Assembly (NCBI RefSeq): GCF_024198255.1 | Contig: NZ_JAJVKW010000012.1 | Span: 62,001 to 126,000 of the forward strand | Origin: Myxococcus guangdongensis | GTDB lineage: Bacteria; Myxococcota; Myxococcia; Myxococcales; Myxococcaceae | DNA length: 64,000 bases | Direction: 5' to 3' | Part shown: positions 35,324-43,691 of the stretch, one piece after another | Numbering within the stretch: the first letter of the stretch is position 1 | Layout: each line of letters starts with the position of its first letter | Program-made: the position numbers and the translations under genes | The notes under the pieces: model-generated | What the model was told of the DNA's origin: nothing | Seen by the model: the letters and a program-made list of their open reading frames with translations, nothing else | Databases searched by the model: none

Positions 35324-36135
35324 GGCGCCACCGTCTTCACGTGCACGATCGCCGGAGGCAGGTTCCGGAGCACCGGCACCTGGGAGAACAGCCGCAACAC
35401 CGCGCCCGCGACGCCCCGCGCATAGAGGCCGTACGACACCGACTTCACCGCCGTGACGCGCGCACTCCAGCGCCGCAGCAGCGGCTCCACCTCGTCGCGA
35501 TTCACGCCCCACGGCATCGGCGGCGCCCGGTAGTGCTTCGTCTTGTGGAACCCCTGGAGCGTCTTCCTCGAGAACCACCGCGGGATGACGTCGAACATCA
35601 AGTCCACCCCGGGGAACCGGTCGATGATGGCCAGCAGCAGCCGGCGCACCTCGGCCTCGTCGAAGTACATCAAGAGCCCCTGCGCGCTCACGAACACGCC
35701 CTTCGACGCGTCCACCTCGTCCAGCCACGCGAGGTCCAGCGCGCTCCTCGGCACGTGCCGACACCGCTCCGACGCCGGCAGGAACCGCTCCCGCACCGCC
35801 AACGCCTCCGGCACGTCGACGCACACCCAGCGCACCTGCCCGTCGTCACACCGCTGCAGTTGCGTCTCCAGTCCCACCCCCAGCTCCACCACCGTGCCGC
35901 CCGGGTGCGCCGCCATCCACGGGCGCACCACGTCGTCGAACGCCCGCGAGCGCATCGGATGTGAGCCATCCGCCTTCCCGAAGCTGCGCTCGAAGTCGTA
36001 CGTGATGGACTCGTAGATGCGCACACACGCCGGGTCGTGGAGGAACGTGTCCGCGCGCCGGGCCTCCGTCGCGCGGTTGTGCAGCGTCCAGAGCATGGTC
36101 TCCGGAACACCGGTGAGATTGACGGTCGCGGTCAT
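35320..36135 (-). CDS. TcmP/leucine-carboxyl-methyltransferase-like O-methyltransferase
   Basis: A 271-residue methyltransferase with the LCM/PPM1 look: TLHNRATEARR near the N-terminus, GGTVVELGVGLETQL as the SAM motif near 80, WVCVDVPEALAVRERFLP as the second, and VFVSAQGLLMYFDEAEVRRLL near 150. In secondary metabolism these proteins O-methylate carboxyl or hydroxyl groups of polyketides (TcmP). It is first in a two-gene methyltransferase operon, coupled by a GTGA overlap to the next gene. No polyketide genes are in view. Confidence 0.8.
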   Translation of the reverse strand: MTATVNLTGVPETMLWTLHNRATEARRADTFLHDPACVRIYESITYDFERSFGKADGSHPMRSRAFDDVVRPWMAAHPGGTVVELGVGLETQLQRCDDGQVRWVCVDVPEALAVRERFLPASERCRHVPRSALDLAWLDEVDASKGVFVSAQGLLMYFDEAEVRRLLLAIIDRFPGVDLMFDVIPRWFSRKTLQGFHKTKHYRAPPMPWGVNRDEVEPLLRRWSARVTAVKSVSYGLYARGVAGAVLRLFSQVPVLRNLPPAIVHVKTVAP

Positions 36136-36285
36136 GGAACCCTCCAGGCGGACGAGCGCATCGGCTGCGCTCGCACCGGCCTCATGGGGGCGTCACGGTG
36201 AACGGGGCGTCAGCGGCGATGCTCGGGAATCTTGCGAATCAGTCGCACAGAAGCCCGGGGCCGTCAATCCGACAGGAGGGCAGGT

Positions 36286-36774
36286 TCAGGTCCTGGCGAC
36301 GGGCTCACAGGTCGAGCACACCCCGAACAGCTCGTGGATGTGCCCGGTGAGCCGGAAGCCGAGGCTCTCCGCCACGTCGTTCTGGAGCAGCTCGATGGCC
36401 TCGAAGTGGAACTCGACCACCTTGCCGCACGAGGAGCAGATGATGTGGTCGTGGTGCTCGCGCTCGAAGGCCCGCTCGTAGCGCTGGCCCTCGCCGCCGG
36501 AGACCAGCGTCTGGTGGATGAGCTCCGCCTCCACCAGCAGCGGCAGCACCCGGTAGACGGTGGCGGGGTGCACGTCCTCCACGCCCCGCTCCCGCACGGA
36601 GCGCACCAGCTCCTCCGCCGTGAAGTGCCCCACGTGCTCCAGCGCCGCGCGCGCCACCGACTCGCGCACCAGCGAGCTCTTGAGCCCCTTGCGCCGCACG
36701 AACGCGCGAAGGTGCTCCAGCGCACGGTTCAGCCCCTCGGGGCCCAGCAGGGATGGATGAGAGGCCCGACGCAT
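36286..36774 (-). CDS. Fur family transcriptional regulator
   Basis: A 162-residue Fur-family protein. The winged helix spans about 20-95 (SLVRESVARAALEHVGHFTAEELVRSV, HPATVYRVLPLLVEAELI). The metal region has HHDHIICSSCGKVVEF and a second cysteine pair VCSTCEP, giving the structural zinc site. The call among Fur, Zur and PerR is not decided by sequence. A 15-bp inverted repeat 10 bases upstream of its start suggests autoregulation. A single-gene unit. Confidence 0.88.
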   Translation of the reverse strand: MRRASHPSLLGPEGLNRALEHLRAFVRRKGLKSSLVRESVARAALEHVGHFTAEELVRSVRERGVEDVHPATVYRVLPLLVEAELIHQTLVSGGEGQRYERAFEREHHDHIICSSCGKVVEFHFEAIELLQNDVAESLGFRLTGHIHELFGVCSTCEPVART

Positions 36775-36784
36775 GGCGACATCA

Positions 36785-36799
36785 TGCGACTGGGTCGCA
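36785..36799. promoter_or_regulatory. Inverted repeat upstream of the Fur-family gene
   Basis: TGCGAC and GTCGCA separated by three bases lie just before the start at 36774. The position fits an autoregulatory operator. It is GC-rich, unlike a classical Fur box, so the metal specificity is open. Confidence 0.4.
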
Positions 36800-36837
36800 C
36801 TTCACGTCCAGTCAGACCGACACCCCCAAAGGGGCCG

Positions 36838-37371
36838 TCAGCCCTGGGTCGTCCCCGGGGCGGCGGGGGCCTGCGGCGGGGAGGAGGGGGCGTCGTCGCC
36901 CGAGGGCGCCTCGAAGCTGCCCGTCTCTGGATCCACGGACCAGGCGGAGAACTTCTGCTGCTTCACGTCCTTCAGCTTCCCGTCCTGGTAGCAGACGGAA
37001 TAGACGAGGAAGAACTCCTTCTCCATCGACGGCGTGCCGTGGCGGTAGCAGTCCGCGCCCGTGGCGTCCTGCTCGCGCGTCATGGGCCGGCCCAGCAGCG
37101 CCACCACCTGGTCCGCCGTCATGCCCCCGTGCATGGACTTGAAGCCATGGGGCGTCACGACGCGGAAGGTGTTCGCCTCCTCGCGGGCCAGCACCCAGAA
37201 GCCCACCGCCAGCGTGACGGGGATGAGCGCGGCGACGAGCGCCAGGGCCCAGCGGCCCTTGGAGGCCTTGCCTTCCTTCTGGAAGGCCGTGAAGAGGTGG
37301 CTCGAATCCGTTGGCTCAGCAACCAGGGCGGCGTTCGGCGGGTTCTCTGTCGGGCTCACGTCGACTGACAT
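36838..37371 (-). CDS. Membrane-anchored protein with BamE/SmpA-like segment
   Basis: A 177-residue protein from ATG 37371 (MSVDVSPTENPP). One TM helix (about 45-65, LALVAALIPVTLAVGFWVLA) is followed by a periplasmic part with GFKSMHGGMTADQVVALLGRP, the pattern of the SmpA/BamE repeat that packs against envelope proteins, and CYRHGTP with CYQDGKLKDV. The tail is Pro/Ala-rich. No lipobox, so it is not a normal BamE lipoprotein. Function unknown. Divergent from ppk. Confidence 0.65.
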   Translation of the reverse strand: MSVDVSPTENPPNAALVAEPTDSSHLFTAFQKEGKASKGRWALALVAALIPVTLAVGFWVLAREEANTFRVVTPHGFKSMHGGMTADQVVALLGRPMTREQDATGADCYRHGTPSMEKEFFLVYSVCYQDGKLKDVKQQKFSAWSVDPETGSFEAPSGDDAPSSPPQAPAAPGTTQG

Positions 37372-37554
37372 GCCGTTCCAACAGCCCGGATGCAAGAAAC
37401 TCCACGCGTCCTGTCCGGTAACGCCTGCCCGGCGCCTTCCCAGGCCTTACATCGTGGGCCGAGGGCCTGCCCTTCGTGACACGGAAGTTCACAATCGGGG
37501 TGTTGCCGTCCTGCTACATCCCCCGCCGAGGTAGGAACCCAGGAGCCGTGAAAG

Positions 37555-39714
37555 ATGGCGAAGCGAGGGGCCGCCGGACGCAACGTCACCCAGAAGCCGT
37601 TGGAGCGAGATGCCCTGCCCGCGGGGACGGAGCCGGAGGACGGGCTCTTCTTCAACCGCGAGCTGTCCTGGCTGGCCTTCAACGACAGGGTGCTCCAGCT
37701 GGCCGAGTCGGCGGACGAGCCGCTGCTGGAGCGGCTGAAGTTCGTGGCCATCTACGCGCGCAACCTGGATGAGTTCTTCATGATTCGCGTCGCCCGCCTG
37801 CACGAGCAGGTGCGCGGCAACGTGGCCAGGCTGGTGCCGGACGGCGCGTCCCCGGGGGCGACGCTGGACAAGCTGCACGAGGGCATCTTCGAGCAGAGCA
37901 AGCGCCACAGCGCCATCTTCGAGAAGCTCCTGCGGCCGGCGCTCGCGGAGAAGGGCCTGCGCATCCTCACCGCCAAGGACCTGGACGCCGAGCAGCGCGC
38001 CCAGGTGGACCAACGCTTCAAGGAGCAGATCTTCCCCGTGCTCACGCCGCTGGCCATCGGCCTGGGCCGGCACTTCCCGTACATCTCCAACCTGTCGCTC
38101 AGCCTCGCGGTGCTGCTGAGGGACCCGGAGGTGGGCGAGGAGAGCGTGGCGCGGGTGAAGGTGCCCAAGGAGCTGCTGCCGCGCTTCCTGCCGTTGAAGA
38201 ACAACGTCTTCGTGCCGCTGGAGGAGGTCATCGCCCAGCACCTGGGGGACTTGTTCCCGGGCATGGAGGTGCTCAGCTGGAGCCTGTTCCGCGTCACCCG
38301 CGACGCGGACTTCACCGTGTCCGAGGACGCGGAGGACCTGCTCAAGGCGGTGGAGACGGAGCTGCGGCAGCGGCGCTTCGGGGACGTCATCCGCCTGGAG
38401 GTGCAGGCGGGGATGAGCCCCAAGCTGCTCGAGCCGCTGGTGGAGGCGCTGGGGCTGGAGTCGCGGCAGGTGTACGAGGAGCAGGGGCTTCTGGGCCTGG
38501 GGGATGTGCAGTCCATCGCCTTCGCGCCCGGCTTCCCCGAGCTGAAGGACCCGCCGTGGACGCCCGTCACCCAGCCGCGGCTGCGCCCGGACTCGGACGC
38601 GCCCGAGGGCATCACGGTGATGGCGGCGATGCGGCGCGGGGACCTGCTGGTGCACCACCCCTACGACTCGTTCGCCACGTCGGTGGAGCGCTTCGTCACG
38701 GAGGCGGTGGCGGACCCGGACGTGCTCGCCATCAAGCAGACGGTGTACCGCACGTCGGACAGCTCACCGCTGGTGCCCGCGCTGATTACCGCGACGGAGA
38801 ACGGCAAGCAGGCCGTGTGCATGGTGGAGCTCAAGGCGCGCTTCGACGAGCGCACCAACATCAAGTGGGCCAACGCGCTGGAAGAGGCGGGCGTGCACGT
38901 GGTGTACGGCATTCCGTCGCTCAAGACGCACGCGAAGGCCATCCTCATCGTGCGGCGCGAGGGGGAGCGGGTGCGGCACTACGTGCACGTGGGCACGGGC
39001 AACTACAACCCGAAGACGGCGCGGCTCTACACGGACATGGGGTTGTTCACCACGGACCCGGACATCGGCGCGGACGTGGCGGACCTGTTCAACTACCTCA
39101 CCGGCTTCGGCCGTCCCAAGAGCTTCCGCAAGCTCTTGGTGGCGCCGCTCACCATGCGCGAGGGGCTGCTCGAGCACATCAAGGCCACCGTCGTCGCGCA
39201 CACGCTGGAGCGCCCCGCGCGCATCCAGATGAAGATGAACGCGCTGGTGGACCCCATCATCATCCGCGCGCTCTACGACGCGTCCCGCGCGGGCGTGAAG
39301 GTGGAGCTCAACGTGCGCGGCATCTGCTGCCTGCGCCCGGGCGTGCCGGGGGTGTCCGAGAACATCCGCGTGGTGTCCACGCTGGGCCGCTTCCTGGAGC
39401 ACGCGCGCCTGTACATCTTCGAGCGGGGGCAGGAGCTGCGCTGCTACATCGGCTCGGCGGACCTGATGCCTCGCAACCTGGACCACCGGGTGGAGATTCT
39501 GGCGCCGGTGGAGGACCCCACGCTGGCCGCGCAGGTGCGCGACTCGCTGGAGCGCAGCCTCGCGGACAACACCCACGCGTGGGAGCTGCAACCCGATGGC
39601 ACCTGGAAGCGACTGGTGCCACCGGCCGGCGGGGAGAAGCGCTGGGCCCAGGGCGAAGTCATGGAGCGCTCCACGCGGGCCGCCCAGTTCCCCGGGGCGC
39701 GTCCTTTGCCCTGA
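37555..39714 (+). CDS. ppk1: Polyphosphate kinase 1
   Basis: A 719-residue Ppk1 of normal length with all four domains: N-terminal helical FFNRELSWLAFNDRVLQLA, the head domain starting near YARNLDEFFMIRVA, and the two C-terminal catalytic domains. The phosphorylated His lies in RHYVHVGTGNYNPKTARLY, and LKTHAKAILIVRR and LNVRGICCLRPG are conserved. It makes polyphosphate from ATP at the inner membrane or cytoplasm, and affects stress and development in myxobacteria. No ppx gene is adjacent. A GC hairpin follows at 39733. Confidence 0.95.
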   Translation: MAKRGAAGRNVTQKPLERDALPAGTEPEDGLFFNRELSWLAFNDRVLQLAESADEPLLERLKFVAIYARNLDEFFMIRVARLHEQVRGNVARLVPDGASPGATLDKLHEGIFEQSKRHSAIFEKLLRPALAEKGLRILTAKDLDAEQRAQVDQRFKEQIFPVLTPLAIGLGRHFPYISNLSLSLAVLLRDPEVGEESVARVKVPKELLPRFLPLKNNVFVPLEEVIAQHLGDLFPGMEVLSWSLFRVTRDADFTVSEDAEDLLKAVETELRQRRFGDVIRLEVQAGMSPKLLEPLVEALGLESRQVYEEQGLLGLGDVQSIAFAPGFPELKDPPWTPVTQPRLRPDSDAPEGITVMAAMRRGDLLVHHPYDSFATSVERFVTEAVADPDVLAIKQTVYRTSDSSPLVPALITATENGKQAVCMVELKARFDERTNIKWANALEEAGVHVVYGIPSLKTHAKAILIVRREGERVRHYVHVGTGNYNPKTARLYTDMGLFTTDPDIGADVADLFNYLTGFGRPKSFRKLLVAPLTMREGLLEHIKATVVAHTLERPARIQMKMNALVDPIIIRALYDASRAGVKVELNVRGICCLRPGVPGVSENIRVVSTLGRFLEHARLYIFERGQELRCYIGSADLMPRNLDHRVEILAPVEDPTLAAQVRDSLERSLADNTHAWELQPDGTWKRLVPPAGGEKRWAQGEVMERSTRAAQFPGARPLP

Positions 39715-39732
39715 GCCGTCTTGAACCGGCGT

Positions 39733-39758
39733 GACGCGGCGGGCCACGGCCCCGCGTC
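39733..39758 (+). terminator. Hairpin after ppk1
   Basis: GACGCGG and its complement CCGCGTC enclose a GGCC-containing loop 18 bp past the ppk1 stop. No T-run. A probable terminator by position. Confidence 0.5.
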
Positions 39759-39776
39759 CGCCGTGTGGGCTCCCTT

Positions 39777-39989
39777 TCAGCTCAGCGCGCCGAGGTGGAC
39801 CTCGCCGTCCACCAGGAGCACATCGCCTTGCGGCGGGGCGGGCGCGCCGGAGGGCGGGGGCGTGCCCGGGGGGTGCAGGAGAGGAGCCTCGGGGGCTTCG
39901 GACTCCGAGCGATGGCACGCACCCGGTACCAACGCGGGGAGCGTCCGGCAAAACGAATGGACCTGCTGGCCACGGGGGCCTCGCTTCCT
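39777..39989 (-). pseudogene. Possible remnant of a small lipoprotein gene
   Basis: Within the 384-bp gap after ppk1 the leftward frame open from 39989 to the stop at 39777 has strong third-position GC and reads PALVPGACHRSESEAPEAPL near its middle and GDVLLVDGEVHLGALS at its end, in the style of a short Pro-rich lipoprotein tail. But no ATG or GTG with a signal peptide lies in frame. An AAGGAAGCGAGG site and GTG sit in the next frame at about 39973. This suggests a frameshifted or decayed gene. The rest of the gap, including AT-rich 40040-40080, could be its old promoter. Low certainty. Confidence 0.3.
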
Positions 39990-40098
39990 TCAGGGGTGTG
40001 GAAACAGAGGAAAGACCGAGAATCAGGCGCGCCTGTGCCACAGTTGAAGGTCCTAATTCAAGCTTTAATCGTAATTTTCCGTCAGGGCTGAATCCGAC

Positions 40099-41229
40099 TC
40101 ACCCCGGTCCCCGCTCCGAGTCCTCGCGGCGGTGGGCCTCCACCTCCAGGACCTCCTTCCACTGAATCCACCCGGAGCGGGCGGCGTGACGCGCCGCGCT
40201 GGTGGTGTCGTCCACGGCGAGCAGCTGACTGCCGGCGTCGCGGATGTCGGCGGCGATGGCCTCCAGCTCCCGGGCGCGGCGGGGGTGGCCGGGCACGTTG
40301 CGGATGTAGACGCCGAGGATGCGGCCGGGGAACTCGCGGACGATGGTGCGGTAGTGCTCGGCGTCCTCCTGGCCGCTGTCGCCGATGAGGATGAAGGGCA
40401 GGTGGTCCAAATCCGTGAGCAGCCCGCGAATCTTCTCCAGCTTGTGGCCGTGGCCTCCGCCGGGCGCGAAGCCCGTGCTGGACAGGCCCCAGTCGCGCAG
40501 CAGCAGCGGCCCGGTGGGGATGTGGTGGAGCGCGAGGAACTCGTCCAGGTGCTCGTACAGGTTCCACGGGCTGCTGGAGACGTAGAAGATGGGGTTGTCG
40601 CCCTGGCCGTCCGCGCCCGCCTGGAGCGCCGCGTAGAAGGCGTCCACGCCCGGGAAGGGCAGGCGCACGCGGTGCTCGGTGAGGAACAGGGCCCAGGCGC
40701 GCTTGAGCAGGTCCGTGACGCCCGTGACGATGACGGTGTCGTCGATGTCGCTGATGACGCCGTAGCGCGCGCTCGTGCCCGCCACGCGCACGGGGGCGGC
40801 CACGCGGGGGACGCCCTGGGGCTCCGGCGAGAGCAGCTCCAGCTCCACCATGTGCCAGCCCGAGCGCACGCCCTCGGGCGGGGGCACCCACAGCTCCAGG
40901 AAGCCCTCCTCGTCGGTGGTGCCCTCCCAGCGCTTGTCACCCCAGCGCACCGCCACCTTCGCGCCGGCGATTTCGCGCGTCATGTAGCGCTTGTAGGAGG
41001 CCACCGCGCTGCTCCACACCGTGTGGCGCCGCTGCTGCGGTTGGATGTGGCGGTCCTCCAGCACGCGCGCCTTGATGACCGCGTGCTCGGGCGTGCCGTG
41101 GCCCCGGTACGGGAGGATGCGCAGCGGTGGGGCGATGCCCAGCGAGCGGCGGAGGCTCCGGCTCACTGCGTCATAGCGGGCGTCGACGCGGACGGCGAGT
41201 CGGTAGAGGGCGGGTCTGAAGTCGGCCAT
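40099..41229 (-). CDS. App1-type phosphatase-domain (DUF2183) protein
   Basis: A 376-residue protein from ATG 41229. The N-terminal half (about 1-165) is a beta-rich region with GWHMVELELLSPEP. The second half has the HAD-like phosphatase motifs of the App1 family: GVISDIDDTV near residue 175 (DxDxT), SSSPWNLY, LRDWGL, HKLEKI, and LIGDSGQEDAEHYR. The yeast App1 protein is a phosphatidate phosphatase, so lipid phosphate may be the substrate in bacteria too, though not shown. Cytosolic (no signal peptide). Confidence 0.85.
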   Translation of the reverse strand: MADFRPALYRLAVRVDARYDAVSRSLRRSLGIAPPLRILPYRGHGTPEHAVIKARVLEDRHIQPQQRRHTVWSSAVASYKRYMTREIAGAKVAVRWGDKRWEGTTDEEGFLELWVPPPEGVRSGWHMVELELLSPEPQGVPRVAAPVRVAGTSARYGVISDIDDTVIVTGVTDLLKRAWALFLTEHRVRLPFPGVDAFYAALQAGADGQGDNPIFYVSSSPWNLYEHLDEFLALHHIPTGPLLLRDWGLSSTGFAPGGGHGHKLEKIRGLLTDLDHLPFILIGDSGQEDAEHYRTIVREFPGRILGVYIRNVPGHPRRARELEAIAADIRDAGSQLLAVDDTTSAARHAARSGWIQWKEVLEVEAHRREDSERGPG

Positions 41230-41362
41230 GGCGCGGAGCGTAAGGAGTGGGAGGGGGGACTGTAGAAGACTCCGGGCCCCGTGGCGGAGCAAAGCCGCGC
41301 ACCAGGTCGCGGGCACGCTCCGTATTCCAGGTGCCGTATCCCACTCGACAAGGAGTCACCCC

Positions 41363-41797
41363 TTGCTGCGTCGACATGTCCGCTGGTTGCTGGCCGCCGC
41401 TTCCCTGCTCCTCGCCTCGGTGGCCGCGTCGCAGTCCACGCCGAGCATCACCTTCCAGTCGCCCTCGCAGGGCTGGAGCGTGTTCGCGTCGTCCAACCCC
41501 CTGCCCTTCGGTGGCGCGGCGAGCATCGTCTTCGACGTGTCGCGCCTGACGCAGTGCCGGGGCAACATCAACGCCACCACGCCGGGGTGGACGATTACCG
41601 GCCACTACCAGTTCAACAACGGGCCGGTGCAGAGCTTCTGGGTGGCGGGCTTCTCGTCCACGCCCAACCCGCCCGCGCCGTCCATCCCGCTCAACACGCG
41701 CGGAGATTTGGCCATCTGGTTCGAGAACACCAGCCGCTGGGGCTGCCAGGCGTGGGACTCCAACTTCGGCAACAACTACCACTTCAACGTGCAGTGA
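41363..41797 (+). CDS. Small secreted protein, DUF6209-like
   Basis: A 144-residue exported protein. TTG 41363 follows AAGGAG by 7 bases and opens a signal peptide (RWLLAAASLLLASVAAS). The mature part is a beta-sandwich-like domain with ITGHYQFNNGPVQSFWV and GDLAIWFENTSRWGCQAWDSNFGNNYHF. That last motif matches, from memory, the DUF6209 domain common in myxobacterial secreted proteins. Two cysteines probably pair. Function unknown. Confidence 0.7.
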   Translation: MLRRHVRWLLAAASLLLASVAASQSTPSITFQSPSQGWSVFASSNPLPFGGAASIVFDVSRLTQCRGNINATTPGWTITGHYQFNNGPVQSFWVAGFSSTPNPPAPSIPLNTRGDLAIWFENTSRWGCQAWDSNFGNNYHFNVQ

Positions 41798-41807
41798 TTC
41801 GCGAGGG

Positions 41808-41828
41808 GGGCCCGGAGGCTCCGGGCCC
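41808..41828. terminator. Bidirectional hairpin between converging genes
   Basis: GGGCCCGGAG and its exact complement with a single-base centre lie between the stop at 41797 and the convergent stop at 41832. GC-rich and symmetric, so it can serve both genes. Confidence 0.6.
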
Positions 41829-41831
41829 GCC

Positions 41832-42359
41832 TCACTCCGGCCACGTGACGAGCTCCACGCGGCCGAGCGGGCTCTCCCCTCGGGCCAGCAGTGCCCGGGC
41901 GGCGAGCACGGAGACCCGAGCGTCCGTGCCGTGGAGGTCGCCGTAGAAGGAGAGCAGCGTGGAGGGCTCCACCACGCGCACACCGCCGCGCGCCTCCACC
42001 GAGGGCACGTGGCGCACGAAGACATCGAGGACGACCTTGCCGCCGTCGTCGTGCCGCGCGTAGCGGTAGAAGTGGGTGCTGGTGGCGTCGAAGCGGGTCC
42101 AGACGCGGTGGTAGCCGCGCGCGGTGAGGACGGGGAGGAGCTCCGGGAAGCGCGCCGGCTCCACGAAGAGGTCCACGTCCTTGTGGTCATGGAACCGCTT
42201 CAGCTCGTTCCCATCGTGAGGTGGGGCCATGAAGTGCCAGGCCCAGCCACCGGACACCGTCACCCACGGCGACAGCGCGAGCACCTCCGCCTCGCCCACG
42301 CGCAGCCGCTCGGTGTTCCACCGCTCCTCCACCCGCTTCGGATTGCGTGGGTCGCCCAT
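41832..42359 (-). CDS. Nucleotidyltransferase-fold protein (AbiEii/ANT-like)
   Basis: A 175-residue protein with WVTVSGGWAWHFM near residue 35 and HDHKDVDLFVEPARFPELLPVL near 58, the GG...DxD signature of the minimal nucleotidyltransferase fold, followed by VVLDVFVRH with a third possible acidic residue. Relatives include aminoglycoside nucleotidyltransferases and AbiEii-type toxins. Whether it is catalytic or has a partner is unclear. No AbiEi-like gene is adjacent. It stands alone, upstream of nothing on its strand. Confidence 0.65.
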   Translation of the reverse strand: MGDPRNPKRVEERWNTERLRVGEAEVLALSPWVTVSGGWAWHFMAPPHDGNELKRFHDHKDVDLFVEPARFPELLPVLTARGYHRVWTRFDATSTHFYRYARHDDGGKVVLDVFVRHVPSVEARGGVRVVEPSTLLSFYGDLHGTDARVSVLAARALLARGESPLGRVELVTWPE

Positions 42360-42411
42360 GGCGTGAGTCCTCCGTGCGCCGCCCGGACGGGAGCGGAGCG
42401 GGAGGGCTGAC

Positions 42412-43644
42412 TCACATGCCCGCGATGCCGCCGATGCCGGGCTTGAAGCGGTAGATGAAGTACGGCGCGTTCTTGGCGATGTGCGCCTTGGACTGGAGCA
42501 TGTGGTGGGGGATGGCGCTGTCGGCCACGTAGAGCCAGCCGTCCGGCCCGTGGTTGAGCGCGTCCGCCCAGCGCAGGCGCGGGGACTTCACCAGCGTCTG
42601 CAGCCGCCCGTCCGGGCTCATGCGCAGCACCGCGCCGTGCTCCACGTCCGTCACCAGCACGTTGCCCTCGGTGTCCGCGCTGAGCCCGTCGTTGAGCGGC
42701 TTGCGACCCACGGCCTGCAGCCGCGTGCCCAGGGCCTCGTCATCGAGCGCACGGTCCCTCAAGTCCGCGGTGCGCACGCGATACATCGTGTCGTGGTTCA
42801 TCGCGCCGAACCACAACCACTCGTCGCTCGGGTCCAGCGCGATGCCGTCCACGCCGCACTTGAGCGCGGCCAGCCCCCCGAAGAACTCCATGTCCTTGAT
42901 GGGGTTGCGGATGATGAAGTCCTGGGGGAACACGGCGTCGTGCTTCTCCAGCACGCGGCGCGACTCCTTCGTCGCCACGTCGTGGATGATGAGCGCCGGG
43001 GAGCGCCGCCAGAAGCCCACGTCCGCGATGAACACCGTCTCCCCGCGCGCGTCCACGCGCAGGTCCTGGAGGAACGAGCCCGGCGGAGCGACTTGCGGCG
43101 GCACGTCGTACTCGTGCGCCAGGTGCCCGGTGGCCAGCTCGAACGCGAGCAACCGGGGCACGCCGAGCCCGTGGTTGCCGTGGTCGATGGTCCACAGCCA
43201 GCCGCGCCGGTCGATGGTGATGCCGAGCACCGTGTCGAACAGCCGCGCCTGCACCGCCTCCGAGGGGAACGGCACCGCCTTGCCATCCACCCACTCGAAC
43301 AGCTTCGCGCCCTGGGGCCGGCTCTCCGGATGAATCGTGTAGAAGACGCGGCCCGTGGAGGACACCGCCACGTTGCCGATGGGCTCGGGGCTGCGCACCA
43401 CCTCCTCCAGCGCGCTGTCCGGCAGGAGGGGCATGCCGGTGACATCCGGGTACGGTTCACCTCCTCCGTAGCGCAGCCGCACGCCGACCAGCGCGAGCGC
43501 CACCAACCCCACCACGGCGATGACGGCCTTGAGCCCCCGGGCGACGAGCGCGCGGGGTGCGGGTGACGACGAGGGAGCGGAGACGGTCGGAGGGGACATG
43601 CGCGGGATTGGGGAGAGGAACACCCACCAGACGTGGTGAGTCAT
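42412..43644 (-). CDS. Membrane-anchored SMP-30/major-royal-jelly-like beta-propeller protein
   Basis: About 410 residues from ATG 43644, which has GAGGGAGAG just upstream. A later ATG at 43599 would also keep the TM helix (KAVIAVVGLVALALVGV). The periplasmic part is a six-bladed propeller: IGNVAVSSTGRVFYTIHPE, GITIDRRGWLWTIDHG, VDGIALDPSDEWLWFGAMNH, RVRTADLRDRAL and DGLSADTEGNVLVTD. The last segments resemble the MRJP/yellow branch. Related SMP-30 proteins hydrolyse sugar lactones. It lies 47 bp downstream of a GH15 enzyme and glucose dehydrogenase, so a lactonase role in glucose oxidation is plausible. Confidence 0.75.
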   Translation of the reverse strand: MTHHVWWVFLSPIPRMSPPTVSAPSSSPAPRALVARGLKAVIAVVGLVALALVGVRLRYGGGEPYPDVTGMPLLPDSALEEVVRSPEPIGNVAVSSTGRVFYTIHPESRPQGAKLFEWVDGKAVPFPSEAVQARLFDTVLGITIDRRGWLWTIDHGNHGLGVPRLLAFELATGHLAHEYDVPPQVAPPGSFLQDLRVDARGETVFIADVGFWRRSPALIIHDVATKESRRVLEKHDAVFPQDFIIRNPIKDMEFFGGLAALKCGVDGIALDPSDEWLWFGAMNHDTMYRVRTADLRDRALDDEALGTRLQAVGRKPLNDGLSADTEGNVLVTDVEHGAVLRMSPDGRLQTLVKSPRLRWADALNHGPDGWLYVADSAIPHHMLQSKAHIAKNAPYFIYRFKPGIGGIAGM

Positions 43645-43691
43645 CACTCTCCCTCAATACGGAGGTCGACGACGAGTGGTTCTCTTCGCCG

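Noticed and set aside
41808..41828. Transposon end or recombination site
   Set aside because: The symmetric GC hairpin lies exactly between two converging genes and has no repeats or duplication around it. Terminator is the simpler reading.
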